DNA of 10,250 bases from an uncultured Clostridia bacterium. Lineage in GTDB: Bacteria; Bacillota; Clostridia; TANB77; RGIG9151. The DNA lies in contig CAKSUD010000063.1 of assembly GCA_934500865.1 (NCBI GenBank), forward strand, positions 1 through 10,250. The letters are read 5' to 3'. The notes below the pieces were generated by a model. The model was given only the letters and a program-made list of their open reading frames with translations, was not told where the DNA came from and ran no database searches. Below are positions 1-5,198 of the stretch, in pieces. The position numbers and the translations under genes are program-made. Positions within the stretch are counted from its first letter, which is position 1. Each line of letters opens with the position of its first letter.

Positions 1-1674
1 AATAATAATAAAAACACTAGTAATTCAAAACTAAAGATAATTCCTTTAGGTGGATTACACGAAGTCGGAAAGAATATGACTGTTTTCGAATATGAAAATG
101 ATATGTTTATATTAGATTGCGGACTAGCTTTCCCGGAAGAAGATATGCTTGGTATAGATTTAGTAATACCAGATATAACTTATTTAAGAAGAAATGCAGA
201 TAAGATAAGAGGAATAGTGATAACTCATGGACATGAAGATCACATTGGTGCTTTGCCGTATGTATTAAAGGAATTGAATTTACCTATTTACGCTACAAAG
301 CTTACATTAGGACTAATTGAAACTAAACTTGAGGAACACGGACTTCTTAAAACTACTAAAATGTTTTGCGTAAAGCAAGGTCAAAGAGTAAAATTAGGAT
401 GTTTTGAGGTTGAATTTATAAGAACTAATCATAGTATTCCTGATTCTGTGGCATTAGCCATTAATACTCCTGCCGGAATGGTAGTTCATACCGGTGACTT
501 TAAAGTTGACTATACTCCTATTGATGGTGGAATAATTGATTTAGCTAAGTTTGGTATCTTGGGTAAAAAAGGTGTACTAGCTCTTATGGCTGATAGTACA
601 AATGCTGAAAGACCTGGATTTACTATGTCAGAAAGTACTATTGGAGAAGTATTTGACGAATTGTTTGATACCGACCAAAGAATTATAGTCGCTACTTTTG
701 CGTCTAACATCCACAGAATACAGCAAGTTATAAATTCAGCAATTAAAACAAAACGTAAAGTTGCGATTTGCGGAAGAAGTATGATTAATGTTATAACTGT
801 TGCCCATAAGCTAGGTTATATAAAGATGTTAAATAATACATTAATCGATATTGATGATATAAATAAGTATTCTCCTCAACAAATATGTATAATTACAACA
901 GGAAGTCAAGGAGAACCTATGGCTGCATTATCTAGAATGGCGAATGCAGAACATAAGAAAGTTGAAATTTATCCGGGAGATAGAGTTATAATTTCTGCAT
1001 CTCCTATCCCTGGAAATGAAAAATATGTTTCTAAGTTGATTGATGACTTATTTAAACAAGGTGCGGATGTTATATATCATAGCATCGCTGATACTCACGT
1101 TTCAGGACATGCTTGTCAAGAAGAATTAAAGCTTATGCAAGCTTTAGTAAAACCTAAATACTTTATTCCTGTTCATGGAGAGTATAAACATTTAAGACAG
1201 CATGCAAAACTTGCTGAAAGTATGGGACTTAATGCTTCTAATATATTTATATTAAGTAATGGTAAAGTACTTGAACTAGATAAGGAAAGTGCTAGAGTTA
1301 CCGGTGTTGTACCTTCAGGAAGAGTTTTAGTTGATGGACTTGGTGTTGGTGATGTTGGGTCTGTTGTTCTTCGTGATAGACAGCATTTATCCCAAGATGG
1401 ACTTATTGTGGTTGTTTTAACATTGGATCACGAAACCGGTGCTGTTGTTGCCGGACCGGACATTATTTCAAGAGGATTTATTTATATGAAAGAATCAGAA
1501 GTATTGATTGAAGAAATAAAAGTAATCTTGAAAAAGCAAATGCAAGAATTTGAAGAAAATGGTGTTAAGGACTGGTCTACAATAAAGGCTGGTGTTAAAG
1601 ATACATTAAAAGAATTCTTATTTGAAAAAACTAAGAGAAAACCAATGATTTTGCCAGTAGTTATGGAAGTATAA
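1..1674 (+). CDS. rnj: Ribonuclease J (5' partial, start codon off the left edge)
   Basis: RNase J is a cytoplasmic metallo-beta-lactamase/beta-CASP nuclease with 5'-3' exo- and endonuclease activity in mRNA decay and rRNA maturation. The frame is open from base 1, with the family-typical LGGLHEVGKN stretch beginning at in-window residue 16, so the first internal ATG (base 76) is not the start. Visible metal ligands are H76-x-H78-x-D80-H81, H144, D166 (HTGD) and H392 (PVHGE), with the beta-CASP motif HVSGH at 366-370. As I remember the B. subtilis RNase J1 numbering, these sit two residues later, so probably only a few N-terminal residues are missing. The visible 557 residues match the usual length of about 555, and the protein ends in the expected C-terminal domain. 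The first in-window residues are Asn/Lys-rich (NNNKNTSNSK). gltX follows after 21 bases, so co-transcription is likely. Family assignment is very secure; whether it is a J1 or J2 type cannot be told. Confidence 0.97.
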   Translation, partial: NNNKNTSNSKLKIIPLGGLHEVGKNMTVFEYENDMFILDCGLAFPEEDMLGIDLVIPDITYLRRNADKIRGIVITHGHEDHIGALPYVLKELNLPIYATKLTLGLIETKLEEHGLLKTTKMFCVKQGQRVKLGCFEVEFIRTNHSIPDSVALAINTPAGMVVHTGDFKVDYTPIDGGIIDLAKFGILGKKGVLALMADSTNAERPGFTMSESTIGEVFDELFDTDQRIIVATFASNIHRIQQVINSAIKTKRKVAICGRSMINVITVAHKLGYIKMLNNTLIDIDDINKYSPQQICIITTGSQGEPMAALSRMANAEHKKVEIYPGDRVIISASPIPGNEKYVSKLIDDLFKQGADVIYHSIADTHVSGHACQEELKLMQALVKPKYFIPVHGEYKHLRQHAKLAESMGLNASNIFILSNGKVLELDKESARVTGVVPSGRVLVDGLGVGDVGSVVLRDRQHLSQDGLIVVVLTLDHETGAVVAGPDIISRGFIYMKESEVLIEEIKVILKKQMQEFEENGVKDWSTIKAGVKDTLKEFLFEKTKRKPMILPVVMEV

Positions 1675-1695
1675 TATAGAAAGTGAGTGTTATTT

Positions 1696-3339
1696 ATGAC
1701 TAATAAAGAACTAGCCGATGTTTTATTTCCGGATGTAACAAAAACTCCGGAATATTATGAAGAAATGTACCCTGATAGAAACCTTCCGGAAGGTGCTGTT
1801 GTAACTCGTTTTGCGCCAAGTCCAACAGGATTTGTGCATATTGGCGGATTATACGCATCATTGATTGCTGAGAGAACTGCTCATCAATCTGGTGGAGTAT
1901 TCTTTTTAAGAATTGAAGATACTGATAAAAAACGTGAAGTTGAAAATGGAGCAGCACAAATTATTAGTTGTTTAAAAGATTTTGATGTTAATTTTGATGA
2001 AGGTGCTATTGGTGAAAATGGTGCGGATGTCGGGAATTATGGAACATATACCCAAAGCAAAAGAGCAGATATCTATAGAACATTTGCTAAAAAGCTAGTT
2101 GAAGAAGGAAAGGCATATCCTTGTTTCTGTACAGAAGAACAACTTGAAATGACTAGAAAAAGACAAGAGGCTGTAAAGGCTAGAACCGGTTATTATGGAG
2201 AATGGGCAGTAGATAGAAACCTTTCTAATGATGAAATAATGGAAAGAATTAATGCAGGAAAGAAATTCGTTTTAAGAATGAGAAGCCCTGGAGTTAATAA
2301 TAGAAGAATTACACATAAGGATTTAATTCGTGGTAAAGTAGAGTTCCCTGAAAATGATATTGACCATGTAATTATTAAGTCAGATGGAATTCCTACATAT
2401 CATTTCGCACACGTTGTAGATGACCATTTAATGAAAACTACAATTGTTATCCGTGGTGATGAATGGTTATCTTCTATACCTGTTCATCTTCAAATGTTTG
2501 CAACTATGGGATGGGAGCCACCTAAGTATGCTCATATTTCTCCAATTATGAAGAAAGAAGGAGATACTAAGAGAAAGCTAAGTAAAAGAAAAGACCCTGA
2601 AGCAGCGGTTTCATACTATTTCGAAGAAGGTTACCCTAATGTTGCTGTTACAGAATACTTATTAAACATTGCCAATTCTTCATTTGAACCTTGGAGAAGA
2701 GCTAACCCAACACTTCCATACACAGACTTTACTATGAAATTAAGTGATATGAATGCAAGCGGTGCGTTATTTGACCTAGTAAAACTTGCTGATATAAGTA
2801 AAGATGTTGTGTCTAAAATGTCAGGTGAAGAAGTTTATAAAAAGGTATTTGCTTGGGCTAAGAAGTTTGATGAGGAACTTTTTGAACTATTATCTCGTGA
2901 TAAGGATTACGCAATCAAGATATTTAGTATTGAAAAAGGTGGAAATAAGCCTAGAAAAGACATTGCAAAGTGGAGCGATGTTAAAGACCAAGTATCTTAT
3001 TTCTATGATGATAAATTTGATGGGAAATACGATTTCTCTGAAAAAATAAATGAAAGTGATAGAAAAGAAATTGTAAAATTATTCTTAGAAACATATAACT
3101 ATGATGATGACAAGCAGACATGGTTTGAAAAAATCAAGGCTATTTGCGATAAAACCGGCTTTGCAAGTAACAATAAAGATTACAAGGCTAACCCGGAAAA
3201 CTATAAAGGAAATGTAAGTGATGTTTCTAATGTAATAAGAGTTGCATTAACCGGCAGACAAATGTCTCCTGATATGTATGAGATTATGCAAGTTATGGGT
3301 AAAGATGCAACGATTAATAGATTAAAGAAGAGTTTGTAA
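1696..3339 (+). CDS. gltX: Glutamate--tRNA ligase
   Basis: Class I aminoacyl-tRNA synthetase that charges tRNA-Glu (possibly also tRNA-Gln in bacteria using the amidotransferase route). The Rossmann fold opens with FAPSPTGFVHIGG, whose HIGH-type signature is H48-I-G-G. RIEDTDKKRE follows, then the SDGIPTYHFA/VVDD segment, the RGDEW segment, and a KMSKS-type loop written K294-L-S-K-R298. A Cys-x-Cys pair (143, 145) remains from the zinc-binding insert, but I do not see the downstream Cys partner. At 547 residues it is longer than the usual 470-490, and its C-terminal anticodon-binding half (after about residue 330) is divergent; I recall this as a long form found in Clostridia. I chose ATG 1696 over the in-frame GTG at 1687 because the AAAGTGAG ribosome-binding sequence (about 1680-1687) would overlap the GTG but is well spaced from the ATG. 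It probably shares a transcript with RNase J and ends before a strong terminator. Confidence 0.96.
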   Translation: MTNKELADVLFPDVTKTPEYYEEMYPDRNLPEGAVVTRFAPSPTGFVHIGGLYASLIAERTAHQSGGVFFLRIEDTDKKREVENGAAQIISCLKDFDVNFDEGAIGENGADVGNYGTYTQSKRADIYRTFAKKLVEEGKAYPCFCTEEQLEMTRKRQEAVKARTGYYGEWAVDRNLSNDEIMERINAGKKFVLRMRSPGVNNRRITHKDLIRGKVEFPENDIDHVIIKSDGIPTYHFAHVVDDHLMKTTIVIRGDEWLSSIPVHLQMFATMGWEPPKYAHISPIMKKEGDTKRKLSKRKDPEAAVSYYFEEGYPNVAVTEYLLNIANSSFEPWRRANPTLPYTDFTMKLSDMNASGALFDLVKLADISKDVVSKMSGEEVYKKVFAWAKKFDEELFELLSRDKDYAIKIFSIEKGGNKPRKDIAKWSDVKDQVSYFYDDKFDGKYDFSEKINESDRKEIVKLFLETYNYDDDKQTWFEKIKAICDKTGFASNNKDYKANPENYKGNVSDVSNVIRVALTGRQMSPDMYEIMQVMGKDATINRLKKSL

Positions 3340-3349
3340 TTATATTAAA

Positions 3350-3382
3350 ATGACCGAAGTTTATGGCTTCGGCCATTTTTTT
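3350..3382 (+). terminator. Rho-independent terminator after gltX
   Basis: The stem is CCGAAG (3354-3359) with CTTCGG (3367-3372), extended below one A:C mismatch by ATG/CAT, around a 7-base loop. A run of seven T follows (3376-3382). It begins 11 bases after the gltX stop and separates the housekeeping pair from the accessory module. Confidence 0.92.
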
Positions 3383-3385
3383 GTG

Positions 3386-3398
3386 TAAAGCAAATTGT
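3386..3398 (+). repeat. 13-base direct repeat, left copy
   Basis: TAAAGCAAATTGT occurs here, just after the gltX terminator, and again exactly at 5038-5050, just outside the last remnant of the tandem module. The two copies bracket the accessory module. This could be a target-site or recombination scar, or conserved flanking sequence; no transposase or integrase is present. Confidence 0.5.
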
Positions 3399-3419
3399 AA
3401 AATATTTCAAGCAAAATGG

Positions 3420-3448
3420 TTGACAATAATTAAGGAATATTATATAAT
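3420..3448 (+). promoter_or_regulatory. Consensus sigma-A promoter, repeat-protein unit 1
   Basis: TTGACA (3420-3425) and TATAAT (3443-3448) are separated by 17 bases, a perfect match to the housekeeping promoter consensus. Transcription should start near 3455, giving a leader of roughly 70 bases. The GGTTGACAATAAT sequence around the -35 box is identical in unit 2. Confidence 0.88.
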
Positions 3449-3472
3449 AATTATGTAAATTAACAAATGTAA

Positions 3473-3523
3473 ACTTTTGGCTAATCGCTGAAAGGAAATT
3501 CCAATATTCTTTTTATGGAGGAG
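3473..3523 (+). promoter_or_regulatory. Conserved 5' leader and ribosome binding site, unit 1
   Basis: The block from ACTTTTGG (3473-3480) to the GGAGGAG ribosome binding site (3517-3523) is strongly conserved with 4312-4361 in unit 2. TTGG (3477-3480) can pair with CCAA (3501-3504). CCA can alternatively pair with the TGG of the ATGGAGG sequence, which would partly hide the ribosome binding site. A switch-like role is inferred; the conservation itself may simply reflect recent duplication. It matches no riboswitch class that I recognise. Confidence 0.45.
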
Positions 3524-3527
3524 AACA

Positions 3528-4124
3528 ATGAAAGATTTATATGCAACTCTTAACCCCGAGCAAAAATATGAAGTTAAGAAAGGTGTTGAAGCTGGTTTAT
3601 CGGATGAGAAGATAGCCGTGTATGCCAAGAAGGAGTTTGATCCTTTGCAAATGCAGGTGATTAGAAGAGGCTTTGAATGTCATCTGTCCCATAGCCAGGT
3701 AGCGATGTATGCTAAGCCAGAGTTCGATAGTAACCAAATGTCTGTAATCCGGGCTAGCCTTATACGCGGCTTAACGCCAGAGCAGGTAGCGATGTATGCT
3801 AAGCCAGAGTTTGATGCTAGACAAATGACTGCAATCTGGTCTGGCTTTGAAGAGGGTTTTACGCCAGAGCAGATAGAAATGTATGCTAAGCCGGCTTTCA
3901 GTGCGGATGAAATGTTTGAAATCATGCAGGGCTTTACAGATGGTTTAACGCAAGAACAAGTAGCACTGTATGCTAAGCCAGAGTTCGGCTTTTACCAAAT
4001 GCTTGTAATCCGGGAAAGCCTTGCAAGTGGCTTACCGCTAGAAAAGGTAGCAACGTATGCCAAGCCGGAGTTTAAACATTGGCAAATGTTAGAAAAAATC
4101 GAGGGCTTTGGATATACCATCTGA
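3528..4124 (+). CDS. 29-residue helical tandem-repeat protein, copy 1
   Basis: Function unknown. The 198-residue product starts with a 22-residue cap containing LNPEQKYEVKKG, followed by five full and one near-full 29-residue repeats of the form GLTxEQVxxYAKPEFDxxQMxxIRxGFxx, beginning at residue 23. Each repeat should form two short helices joined by a KPEF turn, so the whole is probably an alpha-solenoid. There is no signal peptide, membrane segment or recognisable catalytic motif, so a cytoplasmic binding or scaffold role is plausible but unproven. I recall similar unannotated repeat proteins in gut Clostridia. ATG 3528 has a GGAGGAG site at ideal spacing. Codons such as GGC, GCC and CCG are commoner than in neighbouring genes. 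The end looks damaged: relative to copy 2, about five bases are missing after the last repeat, so translation stops at TGA 4122-4124 after an atypical GFGYTI tail. Confidence 0.88.
   Translation: MKDLYATLNPEQKYEVKKGVEAGLSDEKIAVYAKKEFDPLQMQVIRRGFECHLSHSQVAMYAKPEFDSNQMSVIRASLIRGLTPEQVAMYAKPEFDARQMTAIWSGFEEGFTPEQIEMYAKPAFSADEMFEIMQGFTDGLTQEQVALYAKPEFGFYQMLVIRESLASGLPLEKVATYAKPEFKHWQMLEKIEGFGYTI
3594..4115 (+). repeat. Six in-frame 87-base coding repeats, copy 1
   Basis: Six units of 87 bases each encode 29 residues. The DNA around AGCGATGTATGCTAAGCCAG is identical in units 2 and 3, whereas the helix-B codons differ widely between units. Such DNA can expand or contract by unequal recombination. 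Confidence 0.9.
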
Positions 4125-4191
4125 ATGGTTAGTACGATATTCCAAGCTAGAGTTGAGTTTAGAATGTAGCAAAAAATACGTAGAAAGCTAA
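4111..4191 (+). pseudogene. Decayed, frameshifted seventh repeat after copy 1
   Basis: In the +1 frame relative to the upstream ORF, bases 4123-4191 read EWLVRYSKLEL and onward to a TAA at 4189-4191. This aligns with the EQVAMYAKPEF part of the repeat. Compared with unit 2, about five bases are missing just upstream (near 4111-4120), which puts this remnant out of frame with the ORF that ends at 4124. The same altered bases (TTAGTACGATATTCCAAG) appear after copy 2, so much of the decay predates the duplication. Confidence 0.6.
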
Positions 4192-4201
4192 GTAAAAACT
4201 T

Positions 4202-4239
4202 AAAAATCACCTTGCCATAAAAGGCATGGTGATTTTTTT
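4202..4239 (+). terminator. Rho-independent terminator, unit 1
   Basis: AATCACC (4205-4211) pairs with GGTGATT (4228-4234), extended inside by TGCC/GGCA across a T:T mismatch. Seven T follow (4233-4239). The matching A run upstream means it may also act on the opposite strand. A near-copy lies at 4952-4989. Confidence 0.92.
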
Positions 4240-4258
4240 GCTTTCAAACAAAAAATGG

Positions 4259-4287
4259 TTGACAATAATCCTAAAAAGCTATATAAT
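4259..4287 (+). promoter_or_regulatory. Consensus sigma-A promoter, repeat-protein unit 2
   Basis: TTGACA (4259-4264) and TATAAT (4282-4287) are 17 bases apart, again a perfect consensus. The sequence between the boxes differs from unit 1 although both boxes are kept, which suggests that strong expression has been selected for. Confidence 0.88.
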
Positions 4288-4311
4288 AGAAAGGCGTTTC
4301 AATAAGTGCAG

Positions 4312-4361
4312 ACTTTTGGCTAATTGCTAAAAGAAAAATCCAACATATTTTTTTGGAGGGG
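4312..4361 (+). promoter_or_regulatory. Conserved 5' leader and ribosome binding site, unit 2
   Basis: This is the counterpart of the unit 1 leader. Two exclusive pairings of one segment are visible. TTGG (4316-4319) can pair with CCAA (4340-4343), or TCCAA (4339-4343) can pair perfectly with TTGGA (4353-4357), which overlaps the GGAGGGG ribosome binding site (4355-4361). The second form would hide the site and the first would free it. Regulation is inferred. Confidence 0.45.
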
Positions 4362-4365
4362 AATT

Positions 4366-4884
4366 ATGGAAAACTCGCATGCAAATCTTAACCTCAAGCA
4401 AAAATACGAAGTTGAGAAAGGAATAAAATATGGCTTAACTGATGAACAGGTAGCGATGTATGCTAAGCTGGAGTTCGATTGGAGGCAAATGCAGGAAATC
4501 CGGTTGGGTTTTGAAAGCTGCTTAACTGATGGGCAGGTAGAGATGTATGCTAAGCCGGAGTTCGATTGGGAGCAAATGTGTGTAATCCTGGAGGGCTTTG
4601 CAAACGGCTTAACAGATGAGCAGGTAGCGATGTATGCCAAGCCAGAGTTCGACTGGTGGCAAATGTGTGTAATCCTGGCTGGCTTTTTAGACGGCTTAAC
4701 AGATGAGCAAGTAGCAACGTGTGCTAAGCCGGAGTTCGATTTTGACCAAATGAATGAAATCCTGGCTGGCTTTGAAGCCGGCTTAACGCAAGAACAAGTA
4801 GCGATGTATGCCAAGCCAGAGCTGGATTGGAAGCAGATGCGGGAAATTCGGTGGGGCTTTGAAAATGGTGCTATATCTGAATAG
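4366..4884 (+). CDS. 29-residue helical tandem-repeat protein, copy 2
   Basis: Paralog of the preceding ORF; function unknown. The 172 residues are a 22-residue cap (LNLKQKYEVEKG), five full repeats from residue 23, and a truncated sixth (GAISE). Consensus is GLTDEQVAMYAKPEFDWxQMxxIxxGFxx, more uniform than in copy 1. ATG 4366 is chosen over an upstream in-frame TTG at 4324 because GGAGGGG lies directly before it and the upstream stretch belongs to the leader shared with unit 1. The ORF ends at TAG 4882-4884, exactly where the repeat calls for the Gln codon of EQV. A single C-to-T change from CAG would explain this, and recognisable repeat sequence continues beyond it. No signal peptide, membrane segment or catalytic motif is seen. 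A long ORF on the opposite strand is a by-product of the periodic codons. Confidence 0.88.
   Translation: MENSHANLNLKQKYEVEKGIKYGLTDEQVAMYAKLEFDWRQMQEIRLGFESCLTDGQVEMYAKPEFDWEQMCVILEGFANGLTDEQVAMYAKPEFDWWQMCVILAGFLDGLTDEQVATCAKPEFDFDQMNEILAGFEAGLTQEQVAMYAKPELDWKQMREIRWGFENGAISE
4432..4866 (+). repeat. Five in-frame 87-base coding repeats, copy 2
   Basis: Five 87-base units. Units 2 and 3 share the run ATGTGTGTAATCCTGG at the same position, and units 3 and 4 share AATCCTGGCTGGCTTT. This patchwork is consistent with recent gene conversion or unequal exchange between neighbouring units. Confidence 0.9.
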
Positions 4885-4920
4885 TTAGTACGATATTCCA
4901 AGCTAGAGTTTAGAATGTAG
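4882..4920 (+). pseudogene. Decayed repeat remnant after copy 2
   Basis: Reading in frame past the TAG stop gives LVRYSKLEFRM and then a second TAG at 4918-4920. This corresponds to QVAMYAKPEF and QM of the normal repeat, with the DW codons lost. The remnant is nearly the same as the one after copy 1, so the lost repeat was already damaged in their common ancestor. Confidence 0.65.
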
Positions 4921-4951
4921 AAAAAATACGTAGAAAGCTAAGTAAAAACTT

Positions 4952-4989
4952 AAAAATCACCTTGCTATAAAAAACAGGGTGATTTTTTT
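4952..4989 (+). terminator. Rho-independent terminator, unit 2
   Basis: AATCACCTTG (4955-4964) pairs with CAGGGTGATT (4975-4984) in a 10-base-pair stem with one T:G wobble and a 10-base A-rich loop. Seven T follow (4983-4989). It is homologous to the unit 1 terminator, but its inner stem has changed. Confidence 0.92.
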
Positions 4990-5101
4990 GCTTTCAAGCA
5001 GAGTGGTGATAATAATCAATAAAAAGCTAACTCTAAATAAAGCAAATTGTTCTCCCATTTGAAATTTATTTATGATTATTCATAAAGCAAGTCACAAAAG
5101 G
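4990..5101 (+). other. Intergenic stretch with a degenerate third promoter of the tandem module
   Basis: TTTCAAGCA (4992-5000) and GGTGATAATAAT (5005-5016) match the region before the unit 1 and unit 2 promoters, with TTGACA degraded to GTGATA. AAAAAGCTA (5021-5029) matches the spacer of the unit 2 promoter, but no TATAAT follows. This is what would remain of a third unit, or of its junction. Further on are the right 13-base direct repeat and a small inverted repeat (TTTATG 5069-5074, CATAAA 5081-5086) upstream of the next promoter. No gene was seen between 4885 and 5198. Confidence 0.6.
5038..5050 (+). repeat. 13-base direct repeat, right copy
   Basis: TAAAGCAAATTGT is identical to 3386-3398. 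It lies immediately outside the third-promoter remnant, so the pair encloses everything that belongs to the tandem module. Confidence 0.5.
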
Positions 5102-5130
5102 TTGAAAAAATAGCAAAAAAAGTATATTAT
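5102..5130 (+). promoter_or_regulatory. Sigma-A promoter of the glycosylation operon
   Basis: TTGAAA (5102-5107) and TATTAT (5125-5130) are 17 bases apart, giving a start near 5137 and a leader of about 60 bases. The leader holds the inverted repeat GACAAT-tt-ATTGTC (5170-5183) just before the ribosome binding site GGAGG (5189-5193). Confidence 0.72.
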
Positions 5131-5198
5131 TATTACGTTAATATTTTAGGAAGGTAATTGTTTTGTGTTGACAATTTATTGTCCAAATGGAGGTTTTT

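Larger units (their letters stand above)
3405..4991 (+). repeat. Tandem duplication of a whole transcription unit
   Basis: Unit 1 (3405-4241, 837 bases) and unit 2 (4242-4991, 750 bases) have the same order. Each runs TTTCAAGCA or TTTCAAACA, GGTTGACAATAAT promoter, conserved leader, repeat-protein ORF, conserved 3' trailer containing a decayed repeat, and a near-identical terminator. The units differ by 87 bases, the length of one coding repeat, although small indels also contribute. A third start of the same unit, degenerate, lies at 4992 onward. Because non-coding parts are also alike, this is a segmental duplication of the whole unit and not merely similarity of the proteins. Confidence 0.85.

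Noticed and set aside
76..1674. RNase J beginning at the ATG at base 76.
   Set aside because: The conserved N-terminal LGGLHEVGKN lies upstream of it in the same open frame, so the true start is before base 1.
1687..1695. GTG start for gltX nine bases upstream of the ATG.
   Set aside because: The likely ribosome binding sequence overlaps the GTG and is correctly spaced only for ATG 1696.
2804..3049. Overlapping + strand frame of 81 codons inside gltX.
   Set aside because: It lies entirely within gltX in another frame, with no ribosome binding site; the gltX frame carries the recognisable protein.
4324..4365. TTG start giving repeat protein 2 a 14-residue N-terminal extension.
   Set aside because: This stretch is the conserved leader, also present before copy 1 where it is not coding, and the strong GGAGGGG site directly precedes ATG 4366.
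3594..4866. Regularly spaced repeats that could suggest a CRISPR array.
   Set aside because: The repeats are 87 bases, contiguous, in frame and coding, with no unique spacers and no cas genes.
3528..4884. Calling the repeat proteins TPR, Sel1 or pentapeptide-repeat proteins.
   Set aside because: The period is 29 residues, and the conserved G-L-T-x-E-Q-V and Y-A-K-P-E-F positions do not match the TPR (34), Sel1 (about 36) or pentapeptide signatures.
4320..4901. Long open frame on the minus strand (193 codons) with its own repeating pattern, and similar ones at 3680-3925 and 3992-4210.
   Set aside because: It mirrors the + strand 87-base repeats. Periodic codons without stops on one strand make periodic open frames on the other. 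No ribosome binding site or promoter is seen on the minus strand, whereas the + frames have both.
5168..5173. TTGACA at 5168 as the -35 box of a second promoter for the PMT-like gene.
   Set aside because: No -10-like sequence lies 16-18 bases downstream; that position is the ribosome binding site and start codon.
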